This document shows positions 52,983-59,686 of a stretch of 64,000 nucleotides of DNA, piece after piece. This DNA is from Candidatus Terraquivivens ruidianensis (GTDB lineage Archaea > Thermoproteota > Nitrososphaeria_A > Caldarchaeales > Wolframiiraptoraceae): positions 186,001 to 250,000 of the forward strand of contig JALNLA010000001.1 of assembly GCA_023267975.1 (NCBI GenBank). Reading direction: 5' to 3'. Below the pieces are notes generated by a model. The model had not been told where the DNA came from, did not search any database, and was given only the letters and a program-made list of their open reading frames with translations. Both the position numbers and the translations under genes were made by a program. The stretch's first letter is position 1; each line of letters opens with the position of its first letter.

Positions 52983-54650
52983 CTAGGAGCTTAGAAGCTT
53001 CTTCACTTTGTTCTTCGGAATGCCCGTGGCCTCCGAGATCTTCTCTAAGTCTTTCAATTCCATTTCCTTGGCAGCATACTCTACTACCTGTTTCTCCGCT
53101 AGTGCCCTGAACTTCTTCACTACGTTACGCGGAATGAATATCCCCTTGACCTCGATTAGGTCTCGTATTCCATCGAAAAAGGTTATTCCAATATAGGATC
53201 GCATGATTCCATATTGCTCGATTATTTCCTCCACTATCCTGTCCCAGTTGAGCGGCCTCCCCCTTCCACGTATTATAAGTTCCGCATCCATCAGATCTCG
53301 GAGTCTTCCGGTTAACAGCTTCAATAATACGGAGTCCTCGTCTGAGGCTACTACGAGAATGAGATTCCCGTATTCCCTCATCTCTCCAACCCTTAGCATA
53401 GACTCTGTAACCGTGACCTTGCCGAATATCTTATCGAGAAACACCTCGACTCTGGGATACTCTCCGTCCGAGTAAACCCTTGGAACACCCCCTTCCAAGG
53501 AACCTTCATTCGGGTCTCCCACCAGCTTATAGCCCATCAACCTCAATGCTTTATCCAAGTAGGCCAGATCTCCGCGACTCCTCACAGCTAGATCTATGTC
53601 CACCGTCGCAGCCTTGTAGCCTCGAAGCATCATGGCGGCTCCTCCAAACAGGTATGCCTTGACCCGATTATCCAACGCTCTTCCAAGTCTCGTGAAGAAA
53701 TCCTCTGAAATGGGTGCAGGCTCAAGCTGCCTAATATTAATACCGTAAGTTTCAGCATATCCAAGCAGCTCTCTCCTTGGCATGAAGAGTTCGGGCTTAT
53801 CCAAAGACAGTCCCCTGACATATCGATCCATATCGTAGACTGTTTTCCTCAGCTCACTGGATGGGTCAAGCTTGTTTGCGAGAGCTATCAGCTTACCTTC
53901 ATCTATACTGCCTTCGAGCAGAAGCTTAGCGTATAGTAGCACGGCTTTAGTCCTATCGTCCGCGTTCTTGGAAACCTTCAGGGCATGCAACAAAACCTCC
54001 TCCGGTGAGAGCTTCCGCGGAGGAACCACATAGTAGTATTCTTTTCCACCAGATAGTCCTATGCCGTATACCCCAAACGCCGTGAAGGCCGTCGGCTCTC
54101 CCTCTTCCGCACTAAGCGGCTTAACTGTCCTGACCAGCGAGTGTGTGTTCAGCCGCACGACCTCCTCGAATTTCAAGCTGGCCTTCCTCACGATCTTCGC
54201 AAACTGGATTATAACGTATCTTAAAACTGGGTCGCCTATGAGCTGGTATCCGCGCTCGCTTCTCCGGATTACTTGGGGAAATCTCCTGATGACCCTGTAG
54301 ACCGTTTCCCTCTCAACCCCAAGCCTTTTCGCGATATCCGCTACTGTCGCAGGTTCTATCATGGCATCCAGTACCACCGGGCTTATCCCGGAGAGGATTT
54401 TTCCAAGCGGGTATTTTTCTGCCAAGGTCGCGATCGCGGAAGAGGTGATCGCGTCCATGCGATGTCTCCCATGTTCATCAAGATGGGCTAGGCCGAGCCC
54501 CCTAACCTCCTCCAAGAGCATCTTCGCCTCTGTTACTGGCACCCCGAGCTCCTTCGAGACCTCAAGCGGAGAGCTCATGCCCCTAGATACCAGAATCAGC
54601 GTGTCGACGACCTTCCCCCTGAGCCCAATTTTAGTAGACATCAACGTCAT
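52983..54650 (-). CDS. HTH-nucleotidyltransferase fusion protein
   Basis: The 555-residue protein starts with two predicted winged helix-turn-helix units (RGMSSPLEVSKELGVPVTEA and EPATVADIAKRLGVERETVYR, about residues 23-42 and 98-118). A C-terminal MNT/AbiEii-like nucleotidyltransferase fold follows, with YLFGGAAMMLRGYKAATVD then IDL (about 340-361). It ends with a short helical HTH-like segment. Such enzymes can be toxins that modify tRNA or proteins, but no antitoxin gene is visible, so a regulator or defence role is only a guess. It has few neighbours and lies next to a repeat-rich non-coding region, suggesting an acquired gene. Confidence 0.75.
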   Translation of the reverse strand: MTLMSTKIGLRGKVVDTLILVSRGMSSPLEVSKELGVPVTEAKMLLEEVRGLGLAHLDEHGRHRMDAITSSAIATLAEKYPLGKILSGISPVVLDAMIEPATVADIAKRLGVERETVYRVIRRFPQVIRRSERGYQLIGDPVLRYVIIQFAKIVRKASLKFEEVVRLNTHSLVRTVKPLSAEEGEPTAFTAFGVYGIGLSGGKEYYYVVPPRKLSPEEVLLHALKVSKNADDRTKAVLLYAKLLLEGSIDEGKLIALANKLDPSSELRKTVYDMDRYVRGLSLDKPELFMPRRELLGYAETYGINIRQLEPAPISEDFFTRLGRALDNRVKAYLFGGAAMMLRGYKAATVDIDLAVRSRGDLAYLDKALRLMGYKLVGDPNEGSLEGGVPRVYSDGEYPRVEVFLDKIFGKVTVTESMLRVGEMREYGNLILVVASDEDSVLLKLLTGRLRDLMDAELIIRGRGRPLNWDRIVEEIIEQYGIMRSYIGITFFDGIRDLIEVKGIFIPRNVVKKFRALAEKQVVEYAAKEMELKDLEKISEATGIPKNKVKKLLSS

Positions 54651-54848
54651 TTATGATCAAATATTATTTAAATATTTTACAAAATATTTAAATAGTGTTG
54701 GAAAAATGTGGACTTTGAGTCTACGAAAATTCAGCTTAGCGACACATGGTACAGTCTCAAGAACCGCCGGCTCCGTTCCTAAAGACATATCCTCAGAAAT
54801 TCACGCCTTTAATATAGTAGGCGAGAGCGTGTTCAAGGGGTCGAGGGG

Positions 54849-54908
54849 CCCATCTACCCATGGGTGACCTGCAAGCTTAACTAATCGGCTTAGTCATCGG
54901 TAGATGGG
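54849..54908. repeat. 10-bp inverted repeat with nested stems, possible structured RNA
   Basis: CCCATCTACC (54849-54858) is the exact reverse complement of GGTAGATGGG (54899-54908). Inside lie shorter stems TGAC with GTCA and AAGC with GCTT. The left arm can instead pair locally, since it is followed by the palindrome ACCCATGGGT, so two mutually exclusive folds exist. Confidence 0.55.
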
Positions 54909-54920
54909 GTGCGGCCATCG

Positions 54921-54970
54921 AATTCTGTCAGCAAATAAAAGAAAAATTTTTCCTGCATGCTGACAGAATT
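54921..54970. repeat. Perfect 13-bp inverted repeat around an A/T palindrome
   Basis: AATTCTGTCAGCA (54921-54933) and TGCTGACAGAATT (54958-54970) are perfect reverse complements. The 24-base interior contains the palindrome GAAAAATTTTTC. It could be an operator, a terminator or an element end. The next base on each side does not extend the pairing. Confidence 0.65.
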
Positions 54971-54995
54971 GTAAGCCTTAAATAAGAATCATTAT

Positions 54996-55018
54996 GGGTG
55001 CGAATTCCGCCCATGGCT
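54996..55018 (+). repeat. Degenerate copy of a tRNA-Thr 3' end, possible attR
   Basis: This 23-base stretch matches the 3' end of the tRNA-Thr gene at 52796-52818 in 19 positions, in the same orientation. It covers the T arm (GGGT, CGAAT, CCGCCC) and the end of the acceptor (GGCT). Integrases of archaeal elements often leave such a partial tRNA copy at the far border. The 2.2 kb between the two copies holds only the HTH-nucleotidyltransferase gene and repeats. Confidence 0.45.
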
Positions 55019-55054
55019 CATATCTTTCATCCAACGCTTAGAGCCCATCGGTTA

Positions 55055-55516
55055 TTATACGTTTGATGCTATGGCCCTCTTAGGTATGATTTTTATTATG
55101 ATAGATTCGCCCTCCTCTATAGGGGCCATCCTTTCGTACTGTTTGTACTTTCTATAAAGCAGACGCCTTGCGTATGCAAACTCTTCACCGCCCTCACAAA
55201 GTTCGGCGGTACCTTGAATCATGAGGCTTTTTAATCGGTTCCAATTTTCATAGTATACATCGATGAGTAACGTAGCTGATGGGTTCTTCTTCAGATTCTT
55301 AACCTTTTTAGAGTTAGCCTCCGTTCCTATGTATATTGCCCTACCATCAAAGGCATAGCATATCGGAACTAAGTGAACTGTACCATCTTCGGATACCGTC
55401 CCGAGCCTTCCAACTCTCTGCCTTTTAAGAAAATTCACGCGCTTGCGCTTTAATTCTAACAAAGTTGGTTTTACACCTAACATATGTTCATGCAAACAAA
55501 ATATATTTAAAACCAT
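55055..55516 (-). CDS. PPOX-class F420/flavin-dependent protein, Rv0121-like
   Basis: The protein of 142-153 residues belongs to the pyridoxamine-phosphate-oxidase-like split barrel. Marks are FLKRQRVGRLGTVSEDG, VHLVPICYAFDG, KKVKNLKKNPSATLLIDVYYENW and WNRLKSLMIQGTAEL. The pattern fits the F420-dependent reductase-like subgroup (Rv0121 type), which binds F420 or flavin. The ATG at 55483 (MLGVKPTLLE) fits the family better than the longer frame to 55516. It is divergent from the E1-like gene. Confidence 0.83.
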   Translation of the reverse strand: MVLNIFCLHEHMLGVKPTLLELKRKRVNFLKRQRVGRLGTVSEDGTVHLVPICYAFDGRAIYIGTEANSKKVKNLKKNPSATLLIDVYYENWNRLKSLMIQGTAELCEGGEEFAYARRLLYRKYKQYERMAPIEEGESIIIKIIPKRAIASNV

Positions 55517-55530
55517 CGTAAGGGCTTGAC

Positions 55531-56268
55531 ATGATGCTTAGTGAAAGAGAGCTGGAAAGATACGACAGGCAGATTAAGCTGCCAAACTTCGGCATAGAAG
55601 GTCAAAGGAAGCTGAAGGCTGCAAAGGTACTTGTTGCAGGAGTAGGAGGTCTTGGTACGTCATCGGCTCTCTACCTTGCAGCAGCGGGTGTGGGCAGGCT
55701 TATGTTGGTTGATAAAGAAACGATCGAACTCAGCAACTTGAATCGTCAAATTCTTTACACCACATATGACCTAGGAAAGCCAAAGGCAAAGGTTGCGGCC
55801 GAGAAGTTAAGCTCCCTAAATCCCGAGATATCGGTAGAGGCTTTGACGGTTGAGATAAACGAAGAGAATGCGCCCGATATAGTAAAGGGATGCGACGTCG
55901 TGGTAGACGGTCAGGATAACTACAGGACCAGATATGCACTAAATGACGCATGCATTATGCATAGGATACCCTTCGTTCATGCCTCCGTGTATGCATACGA
56001 GGGCAGACTAATAACGATTCTACCAGGCAAAGGGCCCTGTTACAGATGCATCGTGCCTGCACCGCCGCCGGAAGAGGAAAGGTTACCAATTCTTGGCACG
56101 ATTCCAGGAACTATCTCAACGTTACAAGCCACAGAGGTAATTAAAATCGTACTTGGCATAGGAGAACTTTGCGTGGAAAGAATGATTGTATACGATGCCC
56201 TTAAGATGGTATTCTATGAGATAAAAATTGAAAGAAATCCTGAATGTTCTTCATGCGGCTCTCTTTGA
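55531..56268 (+). CDS. moeB: E1-like adenylyltransferase, MoeB/ThiF/HesA family
   Basis: The 245-residue protein has the E1 adenylation fold: GVGGLGTSSALYLAAAGVG (ATP loop, about residues 36-54), LSNLNRQILY (about 68), DGQDNYRTRY (about 126) and two zinc CxxC pairs, CYRC (about 170) and CSSC (near the C-terminus). It activates the C-terminal glycine of a ubiquitin-like protein such as MoaD, ThiS or a SAMP for sulfur transfer or conjugation. GTIPGTISTLQATEVIK is the usual C-terminal helix block. No ubiquitin-like gene is next to it. A JAMM protease that could remove such tags is at 63.6 kb. Confidence 0.9.
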   Translation: MMLSERELERYDRQIKLPNFGIEGQRKLKAAKVLVAGVGGLGTSSALYLAAAGVGRLMLVDKETIELSNLNRQILYTTYDLGKPKAKVAAEKLSSLNPEISVEALTVEINEENAPDIVKGCDVVVDGQDNYRTRYALNDACIMHRIPFVHASVYAYEGRLITILPGKGPCYRCIVPAPPPEEERLPILGTIPGTISTLQATEVIKIVLGIGELCVERMIVYDALKMVFYEIKIERNPECSSCGSL

Positions 56269-56313
56269 AAATGTTTATAAACGTCAACGTTAAAAATCAT
56301 GCTGTGAATCAAT

Positions 56314-56574
56314 ATGCCAAAGGCATTTGTCTTAGTGAACACCGAGATACCCCTTGCACAATAAAGGGGCTCGAGAGGTTCTGAGGAAGAGGTAGTTAAC
56401 GAGCTAAGAAAGATAGACGCCGTTAAGGAAGCATTCATCGTCTACGGTGTTTATGACGTGATAGTAAAGGTCGAGGCAGATAGCATGGACAAGCTTAAGG
56501 AGATAGTTTCATGGAAGATAAGAAGACTGGATAAAGTTAGGAGCACGCTCACGATGCTCGTGATCAGTGAGTGA
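56314..56574 (+). CDS. Stand-alone RAM (Lrp/AsnC effector) domain protein, intron-containing
   Basis: Joining 56314-56348 and 56376-56574 gives a 77-residue protein that starts MPKAFVLVNTEIGSEEE and continues VVNELRKI, VKEAFIVYGVYDVIVKVEA and KIRRLDKVRSTLTMLVIS. This is the amino-acid-binding RAM domain of Lrp/AsnC regulators without a DNA-binding part, a common archaeal small protein. Without splicing, translation would stop at the TAA at 56362-56364 after 16 residues. The junction falls in the codon for Ile 12 of the conserved NTEIG segment. The first ATG is the only plausible start. Confidence 0.9.
56349..56375 (+). other. Bulge-helix-bulge mRNA intron in the RAM-domain gene (27 nt)
   Basis: The intron hairpin pairs CCCCTT (56350-56355) with AAGGGG (56364-56369) around an 8-base loop. 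Exon bases CGAG (56343-56346) pair perfectly with intron bases CTCG (56370-56373) as the 4-bp central helix. The bulges are ATA (56347-56349) and AGA (56374-56376). Cutting after the second base of each bulge joins AT to A and gives codon ATA (Ile), restoring NTEIGSEEE. The outer exon helix includes GAAC with GTTC and one C-G pair, interrupted by an unpaired A. Confidence 0.92.
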
Positions 56575-56627
56575 TTCGCATCGCTTAAAAATGAGAAATC
56601 CATTAAAGTCTGCTTACGTCGTTTTAA

Positions 56628-58076
56628 ATGGGCTTGGTTAGCGTAAGGGTTTATGGTGGAGCTGGCGAGATAGGTGGTAACAAGATACTCATAAACACGA
56701 AAGAGACAAAAATTTTCTTGGACTTCGGCACGAGCTTTACGAGAAAGAGAAGGTTTTACGGCGGTTTCATAAAGGTAAAGAGGTTTAGGATACTTGAGGA
56801 GTACGCTCTGACAGGAATACTCCCAGAGCTACCTGGCATATACCGAGAGGATTTACTCGGAAATCTAACCCACATGAATACTAACGAACCACTCGTCGAC
56901 GCATGCATAATCACGCATGCCCACTTAGACCACTGTGGGCATGCATCATTCCTTAGGTCAGACATCAAGCTCTATGTCGGAGCTACGGCAGCTATCTTGC
57001 TGGAAGCAAGAGAAGATACCAAGATGGGTAAAGAGCCAGAAGACCAGATAGTCCAAATGAAGGATTACAGGGACGGAAGGGTATTCAAGAGACAAATGGA
57101 TACCTTCTCGACAGGTAAGCAACTCAAGATAGGAGACGTAAATGCGGTTCCGATACATGTGGATCATTCGACACCATCATCTTACGGTCTCGTACTGGAA
57201 ATGGACGAAGCCCGCATTGCATATACAGGCGACTTTCGGTTGCATGGTCCTATGCGCAAGATGACTGAGGACTTCATAGAGCGTACGTCGAGAGAAGACG
57301 TGGACTCGCTGATAATAGAGGGGACGAGAATAAACGACCCCCTAATCCATTCTGAAGAAAGCGTGATGCTTAGTATGATAAGCTCTTTGAGAGATGCTCA
57401 AGGAAAGGCTGCCGTTGCGCTAATAGGTCCTCTTGACTTTGACAGGCTAAGAAGCTTAATGTCTGCTGCCGAGCATATGGGCAGAGAATTGGTGCTATCG
57501 CCAAAATTGGCCTACGTTGTCGACCGCCTTGCAAAAAGGGCAACAAACATCCAAGTACCAGAGCTTAGGAGTAAGGTGCTATCGGTTTACTTGGAGCCAA
57601 GCGGTTCTGGTGGATACAAGCCTAAAAAAGATTATCGTGGTTGGTTAAGGAAGTTCTTATGCGAGTGTCAGGATATCGGCGTACGACTTATAACGCCAGA
57701 AAGCTTGGCTAAGCAAATGGGCAAGTACATCTTCACATTATGTCAGACTGAGGACTTGCCAGAACTTATCTCCATCAAACCGGAGCCAGGTTCGATATTC
57801 TTATTCTCATCTAGCGAGCCTCATAACGAGGAGCAGGAGATAGAGAGGGAGAGGGTAATCAACTGGTTGGAGCTTTTTAACATGCGGCCCGTATATGCTC
57901 ATGCTTCGGGTCATGCGTCGCAGGGAGAGGTAATCAGCACGATTGAGAAGATTTCGCCGAGGACAATAATCCCCGTGCACACAGAATACCCTGAAATGTT
58001 TCGAAAGTTACTTGAGAGGCATGGTATAAAATCTAAAGTTATAGAGCCAGCAACATCTCAAGAAATCGTCATTTAA
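56628..58076 (+). CDS. RNase J-like beta-CASP metallo-ribonuclease
   Basis: The 482-residue metallo-beta-lactamase/beta-CASP protein starts VYGGAGEIGGNKILI and carries the metal motif THAHLDHCGH (about residue 95). IAYTGDFRLHG provides the next ligand, and a C-terminal beta-CASP motif is AHASGHASQGEV with PVHTEYPEMF (about 440-470). It is related to archaeal RNase J and KH-less CPSF homologues that degrade or trim RNA 5'-3'. About 53 bases separate it from the RAM-domain gene. The start ATG agrees with the family N-terminus. Confidence 0.85.
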   Translation: MGLVSVRVYGGAGEIGGNKILINTKETKIFLDFGTSFTRKRRFYGGFIKVKRFRILEEYALTGILPELPGIYREDLLGNLTHMNTNEPLVDACIITHAHLDHCGHASFLRSDIKLYVGATAAILLEAREDTKMGKEPEDQIVQMKDYRDGRVFKRQMDTFSTGKQLKIGDVNAVPIHVDHSTPSSYGLVLEMDEARIAYTGDFRLHGPMRKMTEDFIERTSREDVDSLIIEGTRINDPLIHSEESVMLSMISSLRDAQGKAAVALIGPLDFDRLRSLMSAAEHMGRELVLSPKLAYVVDRLAKRATNIQVPELRSKVLSVYLEPSGSGGYKPKKDYRGWLRKFLCECQDIGVRLITPESLAKQMGKYIFTLCQTEDLPELISIKPEPGSIFLFSSSEPHNEEQEIERERVINWLELFNMRPVYAHASGHASQGEVISTIEKISPRTIIPVHTEYPEMFRKLLERHGIKSKVIEPATSQEIVI

Positions 58077-58099
58077 CAAAACGTAATACCTATAGCCTG

Positions 58100-58110
58100 T
58101 TATATATATT
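58100..58110 (+). promoter_or_regulatory. TATA box of the mini histone-fold gene
   Basis: TTATATATATT in the gap after the RNase J-like gene would start RNA near 58132, leaving a leader of about 50 bases before the ATG at 58185. Confidence 0.5.
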
Positions 58111-58184
58111 ACCGAACGTACTACATGGCCGTTGGGCTGAGAAACGCTCTTTTACTGCCTCTGAACCAGCATTAGCGAGCGAAA

Positions 58185-58361
58185 ATGGCTAGGGAACTCA
58201 TAATAGTTGAGTCGAAGGTAAGGCAGTTGCTGCCGGAGGGCATAAGGCTCGCATCGGACGCTCTAGAAGGACTCGATCAAGTGGTCAGAGAAGCCATCAA
58301 AAAAGCAGTCGAAAGGTGTCAGGCCAACGGTCGCAAGACGTTGATAAAAGAGGACTTCTGA
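58185..58361 (+). CDS. Small histone-fold protein
   Basis: The 58-residue protein (MARELIIVESKVRQLLPEG at the start, KAVERCQANGRKTLIKEDF at the end) has the short helix, long helix and L2-loop pattern of histone-fold proteins. The RKT-x-x-x-EDF ending matches the conserved end of single-domain archaeal histones and DUF1931-like proteins. It likely binds DNA as a dimer. It is smaller than standard archaeal histones by about ten residues. The 143 bases downstream (58362-58504) hold no recognised gene. Confidence 0.72.
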   Translation: MARELIIVESKVRQLLPEGIRLASDALEGLDQVVREAIKKAVERCQANGRKTLIKEDF

Positions 58362-58504
58362 GCGACGAAACCGACGGGTTGGCAAAGCCGCCATAAGGCC
58401 CGAAAGCATAGTTTGTTACATCCTCAGCATTTTTTTCAGCTAATTGTTTGTGGTGGATTGTATACACGGAGCTACGCTGCTGTCACATGGCCCGTTTTCT
58501 GAAC

Positions 58505-59629
58505 TTACTCTACTGGCCTAAACCTCGGCTTTAATTTCTCCAGAATTGAAGGTAGGGTTGTGTACTCCATCTCGGATTCCTGAAGCCTCGCTGGCTGAAA
58601 CTCGCCCATCGTCCTAAGATAGACGGCCATCTCGGATGCAAACCTTCGTGAGTAATCGAAGAACGGGTCTTCGAACATATCTGCGGGCTCCTTTCCATCA
58701 ACACCAACGAGCTTTCCGTTGGAAATTTGCCAACCCATGGCTATCACTCTGGGCGGCCCGTCAAAGTACGAGACTACATTTTGACCCTTTTTGAAAGATA
58801 CGGGCATAAGTGGTCCTATATGTGAACCACGCATCCAGCCGCTTACAAGTGTCGGAACTGCAAAGGCGCTGAGTACCTCGCCGACGGCAGGCATGCCTGC
58901 CTGACACCTTACTATCATGACAGGGTCATCCTTACCCACGTACCTTCCAGCGATAAGGCTCAACCTCGTCGTGCTGGTCGCTGCCACCTGCTCTCTATCA
59001 GTAGCTCTCAAGACCCTTGCGATAACGTACCGATTCGTTGTTCCGATCAGACCAATCAAGTCGTACAACTCTTCGGGCATTTTCAGCTCAACGGATTTTG
59101 ACTCGATAAGGTCCAGCACCTCGAAGATGAACCCCCCATGCATACTCGGGTCGATCACTAGACCTGCCGTATTGTCCGGCGATGCGAATATCCTATACAG
59201 CGGTATGTTCCAAGCACCGGGCTCCGTCTTGTCCGCGGCGAAGACTATTATAGGCTCTGACTTTCTCTCCTCGAATTCCATCTCCGCAACCCCTGGGCCC
59301 AAGCCTTTGATGTTTCCGCTGAAGGCATCGCTCAGTAAGTCTTGTCCTGCGGCATATAGCTTCATGGGCCTCGATATCTTCTCAGTTATCTCGCGAAACG
59401 TATCCCACGCAAGACCATGTATCTTGGGATTATTCGGACCCTTGTTGTGCGTCATGACGAGTATTATATCATCGCCGCAGTGGGTTACGTAGCCGCTGTT
59501 TATCAGCCCCTCTTCCTCAGCATCGAGAAGCTTCCGTTTTGCATACTCTACCATAGCGGTGTGGGGTTTGTAGTGGCCCACAACACTCCCGATGTCTGCC
59601 TTTATAACTGATACAGTTATCTTTGGCAG
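58505..59629 (-). CDS. fbp: Archaeal fructose-1,6-bisphosphate aldolase/phosphatase
   Basis: The enzyme of about 374 residues both condenses triose phosphates and dephosphorylates FBP for gluconeogenesis. Marks are YAAGQDLLSDAFSGN (about residue 91), ADKTEPGAWNIPLYRIF, DPSMHGGFIFEVLD, PVMIVRCQAG and PLMPVSFKKGQ. The usual first ATG/GTG (59581) would remove the conserved N-terminal KITVSVIKADIG, whose Asp binds Mg2+ in this family. The frame continues upstream to a stop at 59648-59650 without any ATG, GTG or TTG. The CTG at 59629, preceded by GGTGGTG, is the best start. The N-terminus is therefore inferred. Confidence 0.9.
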   Translation of the reverse strand: MPKITVSVIKADIGSVVGHYKPHTAMVEYAKRKLLDAEEEGLINSGYVTHCGDDIILVMTHNKGPNNPKIHGLAWDTFREITEKISRPMKLYAAGQDLLSDAFSGNIKGLGPGVAEMEFEERKSEPIIVFAADKTEPGAWNIPLYRIFASPDNTAGLVIDPSMHGGFIFEVLDLIESKSVELKMPEELYDLIGLIGTTNRYVIARVLRATDREQVAATSTTRLSLIAGRYVGKDDPVMIVRCQAGMPAVGEVLSAFAVPTLVSGWMRGSHIGPLMPVSFKKGQNVVSYFDGPPRVIAMGWQISNGKLVGVDGKEPADMFEDPFFDYSRRFASEMAVYLRTMGEFQPARLQESEMEYTTLPSILEKLKPRFRPVE

Positions 59630-59686
59630 ATTACACCACCACGCCCTCTAAACTATTCTTTCGTTGGAAGTATTTATTGTCTTCTG

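Larger units (their letters stand above)
54651..55054. other. 404-base non-coding, repeat-rich region
   Basis: The region next to the HTH-nucleotidyltransferase gene begins with AT-rich promoter-like sequence (ATATTATTTAAATATTTTAC, on either strand). It then holds two inverted repeats (54849-54908 and 54921-54970) and a fragment that resembles the 3' end of tRNA-Thr (54996-55018). A 53-codon open frame from the ATG at 54707 has no family resemblance and is not called. The region looks like the edge of an inserted element or a structured RNA locus. Confidence 0.55.

Noticed and set aside
54707-54868. 53-codon open frame from ATG in the repeat-rich gap
   Set aside because: It shows no family resemblance, ends inside a palindrome and lies among repeats, so it is probably not coding.
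58120-58184. Leader of the histone-fold gene has GGGCTGAGA and CTGAACC, recalling the TPP riboswitch
   Set aside because: The spacing and the remaining helices of the thiamine element do not form, and the downstream gene has no link to thiamine.
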